From positions 1 through 31,788 of the forward strand of contig CAJLMA010000017.1 of NCBI GenBank assembly GCA_905207705.1: DNA of 31,788 bases, read 5' to 3'. Position numbers and translations under genes: made by a program. The DNA comes from an uncultured Prevotellaceae bacterium. Its GTDB lineage: Bacteria; Bacteroidota; Bacteroidia; Bacteroidales; Muribaculaceae. Below are positions 16,107-24,272 of this stretch, one piece after another; the stretch's first letter is position 1, and each line of letters opens with the position of its first letter. The notes below the pieces were generated by a model. It saw only the letters and a program-made list of their open reading frames with translations. It had not been told where the DNA came from and searched no databases.

Positions 16107-18881
16107 ATGAAAATTGGGAAATATATTTTTATAACTTTTGTCGTGTCAATGTCCTCGCTTCTGTTTGTTTCATGTTCGGGCAACGAGCCGAGGTTTAAGA
16201 TAGGAGTGTCGCAATGCAGCGACGATGAATGGCGCAGCCAGCTAAATAAGGAGATTTTGCGCGAAGCAAATTTCTATGACGGAGTGGAGGTCGACATACG
16301 GTCGGCACATGACGACAGTAATAAACAGATAGAAGATATAAAACAACTTGTGGCCGATGGCATCGACTTGCTTATAGTGGCGCCAAACGAAGCCATACCC
16401 ATAACGCCCGTAGTGGAGGAGATTTATACCAGCGGCATTCCTGTAATAGTGATGGACCGCCAGACAGCTTCCGACGAGTACACAGCATTTGTCGGTGCCG
16501 ATAATTATGTTATAGGGAATACGGCAGGCGATTATATAGCCGACTTGCTCGACGGCAGTGGCAATGTGGTGGAAATAACCGGGCTTTCGGGCTCGACACC
16601 GGCCGGTGACCGGCATAAGGGATTCTCGGATGCCATTGCGTCCTTCCCCGACATAAGGCTTCTTGCTGTTGAGGACGGGGCATATTTGCAAGACCGCGCC
16701 GAGCATAAGATGGATTCCTTGCTTGCCGCATGTCCGAATATAGATGTTGTATTCGCGCATAATGACAGGATGGCTCTTGGCGCGTATGAGGCGGCCGAGC
16801 GTGTGGGTCGGCAAAATGAAATAAAGTTTGTCGGCGTTGATGCCTTGTTCGGCTCGGATTACGGCATAGAATCGGTATTGAACGGCAAGCTCGCAGCCAC
16901 CATAATTTATCCCACCGAGGGCGAGAAAGTAATAGATATAGCCCTGTCGATATTGGAAGGCAAGGGATTTCCCAAAGAGACGATTTTGAAGACGTCGGTT
17001 GTAGACAAGGACAAAGCTCCGATAATGAAGATGCAGAGGGAGCAGATTTTATCGCTTGACGAGAAAATAGAAACTTTAAATGGCCGTGTCAACGTGTATC
17101 TTGCTCGCAATGCGACTCAATCGGCTGTGATACTTGTAATATCGGGATTGCTGCTGCTCGTAGTGGTGTTGCTTATCATGGTTTATGTGTCGTTGAGGAC
17201 AAAAAGCAGGTTGAACAAGGAGCTTCATCGACAGAAGTCGGTCTTGGAAGAACAAAAGGAGCAGCTAACGCAATCCAACGAGTTGCTCAATCTGCAGAAG
17301 TCGCAGCTTGAACATATGGCAGGCGAACTTGAATCTGCAACTCATGCAAAGCTGGTGTTCTTTACCAACGTGTCTCATGATTTCCGTACCCCGTTGACGC
17401 TCATTGCCGATCCTGTCGAGCATTTGTTGGCCGACAAGACAATGTCATCCGAACAACACGAGTTGTTATTGTTGATGAGGAAGAATGTGCGCATCCTTTT
17501 AAGACTGGTAAATGAGATTCTGGATTTCAGGAAAGTGGAGAACGGGCGCATGGAACTTAATCTCAGTGTGATGAACCTTGTGCAGTCATTTGCCGAGTGG
17601 AACAAGTCGTTCACATTGGCCATGAAGAAGAAACACATAAGTTTCTCTTTTGATGCTGTTCCTGTCGATGGAGATTTCAACCAGGTTGCCGATGCCGAGA
17701 AAATGGAACGTATCTATTTCAACCTTTTCTCAAATGCAGTCAAATATACACCCGAGAAAGGTGAAATAAAAGTGACGCTCGAGGCCGATGAAAAAAGTTT
17801 CACGGTGTCGGTGTTCAATTCGGGAAGTCACATCAAGCTCGAAGAAGTAAAGCAGATATTTGAACGTTTCTACAAGCTCGACCGTCGTAAACCGGGTACA
17901 GGCATCGGGCTGGCCTTGGTCAAGGCGTTTGTCGAGTTGCATGGCGGCACCGTGTGTGCCTCCAGCGATGAGAACGGTACGACGTTCCGCTACACGTTGC
18001 CACGAAGAAACAAGCAGAATTTCTTGCCTGAAGATGAGGCGCATGGCAGCCACGAGAAGCATATAATGGATGTTGACGATGGCATCGACTCGATTGTTGC
18101 CGACGATAGTAAAAATGCCGATTTGCCGGTGGTGCTCGTGGTGGATGACAATGCCGACATACGCACTTATGAAAAATCCATATTGTCGAAGGATTTTAAC
18201 GTGTTGGTTGCCAAAAACGGGGAGGAAGGAATAAAACTTGCCACCAAGTATGTGCCTGATGCAATAGTCCTCGATGTGATGATGCCCGGGATGGACGGGA
18301 TAGAATGTTGTCGCAGGTTGAAAGGCGATTCGCCTACGAGCCATATCCCTGTGATACTGCTTACGGCATGTTCGCTCGACGAAGAACGCATACAGGGTTA
18401 TGACGGTGGGGCGGATTCGTATATTTCCAAGCCTTTCAATTCGCAATTGCTTATATCGAGGCTGCATAATCTTATTTCAAACCGCAGGCAGCTCAAGCAG
18501 GCATTCGGCTACAGCCTTATCGTCGATAAAGAGAATATAAGCGATATCGACAAGGACTTTATGACCCGTTTCCATAAGTTGATAAAGGAGAAGATGCAAG
18601 ATCCCGACTTGAACGTCGAAAGCCTCGGTCGTGAAATGGGATTAAGCCGCGTGCAACTGTATAGGAAGCTGAAGTCGTTGACAAACTCGTCTCCAAATGA
18701 GCTGTTACGTCGCATGAGGCTTGAACGAGCTTCGGCATTGCTGGCACAGGGCAATCTGACGGTGTCTGAAATATCTTACGAAGTGGGGTTCTCTTCTCCA
18801 TCTTATTTTGCAAAATGCTATAAGGAGCAGTATGGGGAGAGTCCTACCGACTTCCTGCGAAGGAGAGGAATGAAAGTGTAG
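16107..18881 (+). CDS. Hybrid two-component system regulator, probable fructose sensor
   Basis: The 924-residue protein carries a complete pathway in one chain. It has a signal-like N-terminus, a periplasmic sugar-binding domain of RbsB/LacI type (about 30-320, with VMDRQT, VGADNY and SGSTPAGDRHKGF), a membrane helix near 340-363 and a coiled linker. HisKA follows with phospho-His424 (NVSHDFRTPL), then HATPase (N-box Asn539/Asn543, GTGIGLAL 597-604), a receiver domain with phospho-Asp723 (VLDVMMPG) and Lys775, and an AraC-type DNA-binding domain (about 834-920). The domain order matches the fructose-sensing BT1754 of Bacteroides thetaiotaomicron rather than the Reg_prop type. It probably activates the adjacent GH32 operon when periplasmic fructose binds. 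Confidence 0.95.
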   Translation: MKIGKYIFITFVVSMSSLLFVSCSGNEPRFKIGVSQCSDDEWRSQLNKEILREANFYDGVEVDIRSAHDDSNKQIEDIKQLVADGIDLLIVAPNEAIPITPVVEEIYTSGIPVIVMDRQTASDEYTAFVGADNYVIGNTAGDYIADLLDGSGNVVEITGLSGSTPAGDRHKGFSDAIASFPDIRLLAVEDGAYLQDRAEHKMDSLLAACPNIDVVFAHNDRMALGAYEAAERVGRQNEIKFVGVDALFGSDYGIESVLNGKLAATIIYPTEGEKVIDIALSILEGKGFPKETILKTSVVDKDKAPIMKMQREQILSLDEKIETLNGRVNVYLARNATQSAVILVISGLLLLVVVLLIMVYVSLRTKSRLNKELHRQKSVLEEQKEQLTQSNELLNLQKSQLEHMAGELESATHAKLVFFTNVSHDFRTPLTLIADPVEHLLADKTMSSEQHELLLLMRKNVRILLRLVNEILDFRKVENGRMELNLSVMNLVQSFAEWNKSFTLAMKKKHISFSFDAVPVDGDFNQVADAEKMERIYFNLFSNAVKYTPEKGEIKVTLEADEKSFTVSVFNSGSHIKLEEVKQIFERFYKLDRRKPGTGIGLALVKAFVELHGGTVCASSDENGTTFRYTLPRRNKQNFLPEDEAHGSHEKHIMDVDDGIDSIVADDSKNADLPVVLVVDDNADIRTYEKSILSKDFNVLVAKNGEEGIKLATKYVPDAIVLDVMMPGMDGIECCRRLKGDSPTSHIPVILLTACSLDEERIQGYDGGADSYISKPFNSQLLISRLHNLISNRRQLKQAFGYSLIVDKENISDIDKDFMTRFHKLIKEKMQDPDLNVESLGREMGLSRVQLYRKLKSLTNSSPNELLRRMRLERASALLAQGNLTVSEISYEVGFSSPSYFAKCYKEQYGESPTDFLRRRGMKV

Positions 18882-18920
18882 GTATAGTGACAGGTATTGG
18901 ATTTTAATCGCATGGCAATA

Positions 18921-18957
18921 TAAAAACAGGCGGGACTTTTAGGGTTCCGCCTGTCGC
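18921..18957. terminator. Bidirectional terminator between the hybrid regulator and glnS
   Basis: Stem ACAGGCGG/CCGCCTGT (18926-18933 and 18947-18954) has a 13-base loop. On the minus strand it is followed by TTTTTA, giving a good terminator for glnS, which stops at 18982. On the plus strand the tail is CGCTTTAT, weaker but usable. Confidence 0.75.
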
Positions 18958-18981
18958 TTTATCAAGTGTGATGTATTTCTT

Positions 18982-20691
18982 TTATTGCTTGTTTTGTTCT
19001 TTAGCCCAGCTGTCTTTCAACGAGATTGTGCGGTTGAACACAATGTGTCCGTCGGTCGAATCGGGGTCGACAGTGAAGTATCCTATGCGTTGGAACTGGT
19101 AGTGGTCGCCCACTTTGGCTGTTTCGGCAAGGAACGGTTCTATTTTTACATTGTCAACTACTTTCAACGAATCCGGGTTTAACAATTCGCGGAAATCCTT
19201 GTCTTTTTCTTCGGCAGGATTCTCGGCCATGAATAAGCGATCGTACAGGCGCACTTCTGCATCCTTACAGTGACGGGCTGAAACCCAGTGGAGGGTGCCT
19301 TTAACCTTTCGCATACTGCCCGGCATGCCGCTTTTTGATTCGGGGTCGTATTCGCAGTATATTTCTTCAATTTCACCGTTTTCGTTCTTCTTGCAGCCGG
19401 TGCATTTAATAATGTATGCAGCTTTGAGACGAACTTCACGGTCGGGAGCAAGGCGGAAGAATTTTTTTGGTGGATTCTCCATGAAATCGGCGCGTTCGAT
19501 GTACAGTTCGCGGCAGAATGGCATTTCGTGTTGTCCTGATTCGGGGTCTTCGGGATTGTTTTCGATTGATACAATCTCTTCCTTGTCTTCCGGATAATTT
19601 GTGATTATCACTTTTACAGGGTCAATGACGGCACTGACGCGGTTAGCCCGTTTGTTGAGGTCTTCCCTGATGCTGTGTTCAAGCAGGGAAATGTCGTTGA
19701 GGGCTTCATATTTGGTGTATCCTATTGCATCAATAAATGCCTTGATTGACTCTGGCGTGTAGCCTCGGCGGCGCAATCCGCAGAGGGTCGGCATTCGAGG
19801 ATCGTCCCAACCGGCCACGAGGCCTTCTTTCACGAGCTGGAGCAATTTGCGCTTGCTCATCACTGTGTAAGTGAGGTTAAGGCGGTTGAATTCAATCTGA
19901 CGCGGGCAATAGCTGTCGTCGGCAAGTTCTTGCAAGAAATATTCGTAAAGCGGACGATGGGGAACAAATTCAAGCGTGCAGATGGAGTGTGTGACCCCCT
20001 CGAAATAGTCGCTTTGGCCGTGTGCGAAGTCATACATCGGATATACTTTCCACTTGGTGCCGGTGCGATGGTGAGGATGCTTTATGATGCGATACATGAT
20101 GGGGTCGCGGAAGTGCATGTTGGATGAAGCCATGTCGATTTTTGCACGCAGCACTCGCGAGCCTTCTTCAAATTCGCCTGCATTCATTCTCATGAACAGG
20201 TCCAAGTTCTCTTCCACCGAACGATCTCTGTAAGGGCTGTTGATGCCCGGAGTGGTGGGAGTCCCTTTTTGTTCGGCTATTTGTTCCGAAGTCTGGTCGT
20301 CCACATAAGCTTTTCCCTCTTTAATCATTCTGACAGCGAGGTCAAACAATTGAGGGAAATAGTCGGATGCGTAATATTCGCGGTCTTCCCAGTCGTATCC
20401 CAGCCATTTGATGTCTTCTTTGATGGATTCCACATATTCTACATCTTCCTTTGTCGGATTTGTGTCGTCAAAACGCAGGTTGCAAGTTCCACCAAACATC
20501 TCGGCAACGCCGAAGTCCATGCAAATGGCTTTTGCGTGTCCGATGTGCAAGTATCCGTTAGGTTCGGGAGGGAAGCGAGTATTTAGTCGGCCTCCGTTCT
20601 TGCCTGCGGCCAAGTCGTCGGCTATGATTTGCTGTACGAAATTAAGCCCTTTTTTAGGCTCTGAGTTATTGTTTTCAGTGCTTTCTGCCAT
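18982..20691 (-). CDS. glnS: Glutaminyl-tRNA synthetase
   Basis: The 569-residue class I synthetase has the HIGH motif in PPEPNGYLHIGHAKAI (residues 41-56) and the KMSKS-type motif as VMSKRKLL near 265-272. Other GlnRS features are FDDTNPTKEDVEYV, DWEDREYYASDYF and the two beta-barrel anticodon-binding domains in the C-terminal half. The GlnRS signature rather than GluRS is supported by the N-terminal LNFVQQIIADDLAAG and the length. It charges tRNA-Gln directly. A promoter with a perfect -7 box lies at 20757-20787. It is a single-gene unit. Confidence 0.97.
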   Translation of the reverse strand: MAESTENNNSEPKKGLNFVQQIIADDLAAGKNGGRLNTRFPPEPNGYLHIGHAKAICMDFGVAEMFGGTCNLRFDDTNPTKEDVEYVESIKEDIKWLGYDWEDREYYASDYFPQLFDLAVRMIKEGKAYVDDQTSEQIAEQKGTPTTPGINSPYRDRSVEENLDLFMRMNAGEFEEGSRVLRAKIDMASSNMHFRDPIMYRIIKHPHHRTGTKWKVYPMYDFAHGQSDYFEGVTHSICTLEFVPHRPLYEYFLQELADDSYCPRQIEFNRLNLTYTVMSKRKLLQLVKEGLVAGWDDPRMPTLCGLRRRGYTPESIKAFIDAIGYTKYEALNDISLLEHSIREDLNKRANRVSAVIDPVKVIITNYPEDKEEIVSIENNPEDPESGQHEMPFCRELYIERADFMENPPKKFFRLAPDREVRLKAAYIIKCTGCKKNENGEIEEIYCEYDPESKSGMPGSMRKVKGTLHWVSARHCKDAEVRLYDRLFMAENPAEEKDKDFRELLNPDSLKVVDNVKIEPFLAETAKVGDHYQFQRIGYFTVDPDSTDGHIVFNRTISLKDSWAKEQNKQ

Positions 20692-20756
20692 AAGACAATT
20701 ATTTTAATGAATAATCAGATTACCAGAATGTGATTAATGGTACAAATTCTTGGGTG

Positions 20757-20787
20757 CAAAGTTACTAAAAAAACAAAACAAGACAAC
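20757..20787 (-). promoter_or_regulatory. glnS promoter
   Basis: On the minus strand GTTG (20784-20787), 19 bases, then perfect TAACTTTG (20757-20764). This predicts a leader of about 60 bases before the ATG at 20691. Confidence 0.65.
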
Positions 20788-20925
20788 TTGCCTTGATTTA
20801 TAAACTGTTTTGACATCGGATTTTGATATTAAAATTTTTATATGTTTCTTTACGAGGAAATTTTATGGTATAAAGCCAATTGTGGTGCGACATTGGTAAA
20901 TGCGGGATAATTAAGATTTTAATGT

Positions 20926-22008
20926 ATGGATGGACAAAAGAACAACGATAATGAAAAACTTGGCAAAGACCGGACTGTCAAGATAAAGCCCGTACATGTC
21001 ATGATACCGGTGGTGATAGGCATAGGTGTAGTGGCATGGTTGTTTGCCGACGAATTTAGAAATTTTGACTGGAGTCTTCTTTCGTTGACCGTGGGTTCGG
21101 CAATTGCTTTTTTATTTGCGATAGTGGCCGTGGCAGGAAGAGAAATAGGCTATATGTGGCGTTATCGCAGGCTCACTGATGGGGACTTGTCATGGTGGCA
21201 ATCATTTAAAGTGTGCATGTTGTGCGAATTCACGTCGTCCATTACGCCTACAGCCGTCGGGGGCAGCAGCGTGGCAATGATATTCATGAACCGTGAAGGC
21301 ATAAACTTCGGGCGCGGAACGACAATCATGATAATCACGTTGTTTCTTGACGAATTGTTTTTTGTCATTTCATGTCCGCTGATTGTATTGTCCGTTCCTT
21401 TCGACAGTTTGTTTGGCATGATGCATTCAGGTTTTTCTATCGGGCTTAAGTGGACTTTCTGGGGTATATATGCCTTGATGGCTGTGTGGACTATCGTGCT
21501 GTTTGTGGGTATAATTATAAAGCCGGTATTTGTTAAGCGGTTATTGATAAAGATATTTTCTATAGGCTGGCTCAAGCGTTGGCTGCCGGCTGTGGAATCG
21601 ATGACCGACAACATGGTGGCAGCATCGGCCGAGGCCAAGGCAAAACCGTTCAAGTGGTGGCTTGAGGCTTTTGTCTCTACGGCATTTTCATGGACTTGCC
21701 GGTATTTGCTGGTGTGCTGCCTTTTTTGGATGTTCTTGCCCGAAGCCGACCAATGGATTGTTTTTGCCCGTCAAGGCGTGATGTGGCTTTTGTTGCTTGT
21801 GTGCCCCACGCCAGGAGGCAGTGGAGTGAGTGAATGGCTTTTCAATGAATATTATTCCGATATGATATTATCGGCGCAAGTGTCGCTTGTGATAGCAGTC
21901 TTGTGGCGTGTGCTGAGTTATTATGTTTATCTCGTTGCCGGCTTGCTTGTCATTCCGTCTTGGCTCAAGGGCGGCAAAATAAAAAGCGTACGGCATAGTT
22001 GCAAATAG
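20926..22008 (+). CDS. YbhN/AglD-type membrane protein (flippase-like, LPG_synthase_TM)
   Basis: The 360-residue integral membrane protein has about eight hydrophobic helices, with clear ones near 25-41, 54-71, 130-147, 165-190, 238-262 and 318-345. The two conserved motifs of the UPF0104/lysylphosphatidylglycerol-synthase membrane family are present: TPTAVGGSS near 107-115 and CPTPGGSGVSE near 293-303. Members are proposed to move or modify lipids, but most lack a proven role, and the soluble aminoacyl-transfer domain of MprF is absent here. I chose ATG at 20926, in frame. ATG at 20922 is out of frame. Confidence 0.88.
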   Translation: MDGQKNNDNEKLGKDRTVKIKPVHVMIPVVIGIGVVAWLFADEFRNFDWSLLSLTVGSAIAFLFAIVAVAGREIGYMWRYRRLTDGDLSWWQSFKVCMLCEFTSSITPTAVGGSSVAMIFMNREGINFGRGTTIMIITLFLDELFFVISCPLIVLSVPFDSLFGMMHSGFSIGLKWTFWGIYALMAVWTIVLFVGIIIKPVFVKRLLIKIFSIGWLKRWLPAVESMTDNMVAASAEAKAKPFKWWLEAFVSTAFSWTCRYLLVCCLFWMFLPEADQWIVFARQGVMWLLLLVCPTPGGSGVSEWLFNEYYSDMILSAQVSLVIAVLWRVLSYYVYLVAGLLVIPSWLKGGKIKSVRHSCK

Positions 22009-22020
22009 AATTGAACAGAT

Positions 22021-22052
22021 TGTGCATGTGATAGATAAAATGCGTATATTTG
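22021..22052 (+). promoter_or_regulatory. Promoter of the NfeD-family gene
   Basis: A perfect -7 box TATATTTG (22045-22052) is preceded by TGTG (22021-22024) at 20 bases. Transcription should start near 22059, which would exclude the ATG at 22057 and favour ATG 22069 for transcripts made here. Confidence 0.5.
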
Positions 22053-22056
22053 TATA

Positions 22057-23439
22057 ATGTCAAATGTTATGATAAAGATAGGCAGGCTGTTGTTGCCGAT
22101 TATACTGTTGCTTGTGCCGGTATTGCCGGTTTGTGGCAAGCTGGCCTATGTCATTCCGATGGACGACGAGATTGGTTCTACGTCATTGCGAGTGTTCAAT
22201 AGCGGTATGGACATGGCTTTGGAGAAGAATGCCGATGTGGTTATAGTACGTTTGAATACTTATGGCGGAGCCGTAGACGCGGCCGATTCCATACGCACAA
22301 GAATAATTAAATCGGCTGTTCCTGTGGTGGCATTCGTCGATGACAAGGCAATATCGGCAGGAGCATTAATAGCCCTTGCATGCGACAGTGTCTATATGCG
22401 TCAGGGCGGAAGCATGGGTGCCGCTTCGGTCGTAAACGGGCAGGGAGAACTGATGCCCGACAAGTACCAGTCGTTCATGCGTTCGCTGATGCGCGCAACT
22501 GCCGAAAGTCACGGCAAAGTGATACAGGTGGCGGCAAACGGCGACACTGTGGAACGATGGCGGCGTGACCCACGCACGGCCGAAGCAATGGTGGGCGGCA
22601 AGGATACGGATTCGGTGCTGTCTTTTACTGTAGATGAGGCGATTGCAGCAGGATACTGCGAAGGAAAGGCCGAAAGTGTCGCACAGATAGTGTCATCATG
22701 GCTCCAGATGGGCAAAGATTGCGTTATAGATACTTATCAACCGACATTCACTGACACGTTATTCGGCTTTTTGTCAAATCCTGCCGTTCAAGCCATATTG
22801 ATAATGTTGATAGTGGGCGGTGTTTATTTTGAATTGCAGTCGCCGGGGATAGGATTTGCCTTGTTGGTAGCCATAGTGGCAGCCGCATTGTATTTCGCTC
22901 CTTTGTATCTCGAAGGGTTTGCAGCCGTGTGGGAGATTGTAGTTTTTGTGGCCGGAGTCATCTTGCTGTTGCTTGAGCTGTTTGTGATACCGGGATTTGG
23001 AATTGCAGGCTTGTCGGGGATTGCCTGTATCATTGTCGGGCTTATTGCCGCCATGCTTGGCAACGACGTTTTGGATTTTAAAATGATAACATCTGATAAT
23101 ATTATGGATGCCATATTGATAGTCTTGTCTGGCATATTGCTTGGAGTCGTTGTGGTGTTGTATGTGTCGCACAAAATAGGCTCAAAGGGGATTATGCGTA
23201 AATCGGCGCTTGACAAGGAGCAGCGTCTTGATGAGGGATACATAGGTGTCCCTGTCGAATTGGGTAAATATGTGGGCAAGGCAGGTGTGGCTTGCACTGT
23301 CTTGCGCCCCGGCGGTAAAATCAAGATAGGGGACGACACGTTTGATGCCGTGTCGTTGAGCGGATTTGTGGAACAAGGCACAACCGTCAAAGTTGTAAAA
23401 TATGAGAATGCGCAACTATATGTGGAGCCAGCAGAATGA
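22057..23439 (+). CDS. NfeD-family membrane-bound serine protease (long form)
   Basis: The protein is 460 residues from ATG 22057, or 456 from ATG 22069, whose product MIKIGRLLLPIILLL begins directly with a signal peptide. The promoter position favours the shorter form. A ClpP-like domain follows. DDKAISAGALIALACD contains the candidate catalytic Ser100, Lys126 is a candidate partner, and GSMGAASVV matches the family. Four to five membrane helices (about 235-375) and a C-terminal OB-fold NfeD domain (about 395-455) complete the long form. The family cleaves or organises membrane proteins, often with a stomatin partner, but no stomatin gene is visible beside it here. Confidence 0.9.
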   Translation: MSNVMIKIGRLLLPIILLLVPVLPVCGKLAYVIPMDDEIGSTSLRVFNSGMDMALEKNADVVIVRLNTYGGAVDAADSIRTRIIKSAVPVVAFVDDKAISAGALIALACDSVYMRQGGSMGAASVVNGQGELMPDKYQSFMRSLMRATAESHGKVIQVAANGDTVERWRRDPRTAEAMVGGKDTDSVLSFTVDEAIAAGYCEGKAESVAQIVSSWLQMGKDCVIDTYQPTFTDTLFGFLSNPAVQAILIMLIVGGVYFELQSPGIGFALLVAIVAAALYFAPLYLEGFAAVWEIVVFVAGVILLLLELFVIPGFGIAGLSGIACIIVGLIAAMLGNDVLDFKMITSDNIMDAILIVLSGILLGVVVVLYVSHKIGSKGIMRKSALDKEQRLDEGYIGVPVELGKYVGKAGVACTVLRPGGKIKIGDDTFDAVSLSGFVEQGTTVKVVKYENAQLYVEPAE

Positions 23440-23510
23440 GCATTGCAGCTTTCATGTAAATTCAATGGTTGTGCAATGAAAAATATGATTCAAACATAAG
23501 AATTAAAAAA

Positions 23511-24272
23511 ATGAGCAAGTTGAATTTCATAGGAATAATTCCGGCACGATATGCTTCCACTCGCTTCCCGGGAAAACCGTTGGCCATGATAGGAACAATG
23601 ACAATGATAGAGCGAGTGTGGAGACAAGTGAGCAAGGTTCTTGATGATGTGTGGGTAGCAACCGATGACGCTCGAATAATGGAAGCGGTAAAGGATTTTG
23701 GCGGCAATGCCGTCATGACGTCCGAAACGTTGCGCAGCGGCACAGACCGTTGCCGCGAGGCTTATGAAAAGATTGGTTCCGTAGCCGATGTGGTGATAAA
23801 CATTCAAGGGGACGAGCCTTTCATCGGAGAAAGCCAGCTCGAAGCGATAATGGCATGTTTTGATGATGAAAACACCGATATTGCCACATTGGTAAGGCCT
23901 TTCCCCGAGAATGGCACTTATGCGGAACTGGAAGATCCTAATACGCCAAAAGTCGTTGTAGACTCATCGATGAACGCCATATATTTTTCGCGTTCGGTAG
24001 TGCCTTTTGTACGAGGAGTGGAACGTAGTGAGTGGCCGAAACACACACAATTCTACACGCATGTGGGAATGTATGCCTATCGTGCCGATGTCCTTGCCAG
24101 GGTTGCCAAGCTGCCACAGTCGAGACTTGAGATGGCCGAGTCGCTTGAGCAGTTGAGATGGCTCGAGAACGGGTTCAAAATAAAGGTCGGCGTGACCGAT
24201 TATAAGTCGATAGGAATCGATACCCCTGTCGATCTTGAAAATGCCCTTAAGATGCTTGAAGGACAACAATAA
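23511..24272 (+). CDS. kdsB: 3-deoxy-manno-octulosonate cytidylyltransferase (CMP-KDO synthetase)
   Basis: The 253-residue protein starts MSKLNFIGIIPARYASTRFPGKPL, the standard nucleotide-binding N-terminus of KdsB, which decides for ATG 23511 over the in-frame start at 23469. Further family marks are IERVWRQVSK, RSGTDRCREAY, NIQGDEPFI and the C-terminal GIDTPVDLENA. It activates KDO with CTP for lipopolysaccharide inner-core synthesis. Its stop overlaps the next start as TAATG, so the M16-family gene is translationally coupled. Confidence 0.97.
   Translation: MSKLNFIGIIPARYASTRFPGKPLAMIGTMTMIERVWRQVSKVLDDVWVATDDARIMEAVKDFGGNAVMTSETLRSGTDRCREAYEKIGSVADVVINIQGDEPFIGESQLEAIMACFDDENTDIATLVRPFPENGTYAELEDPNTPKVVVDSSMNAIYFSRSVVPFVRGVERSEWPKHTQFYTHVGMYAYRADVLARVAKLPQSRLEMAESLEQLRWLENGFKIKVGVTDYKSIGIDTPVDLENALKMLEGQQ

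Noticed and set aside
17730..18467. Long antisense frame inside the hybrid regulator
   Set aside because: Shadow of the HATPase/receiver coding region; no recognisable protein.
11802..18881. Full polysaccharide utilisation locus
   Set aside because: No SusC-like or SusD-like gene and no endo-acting enzyme is present.
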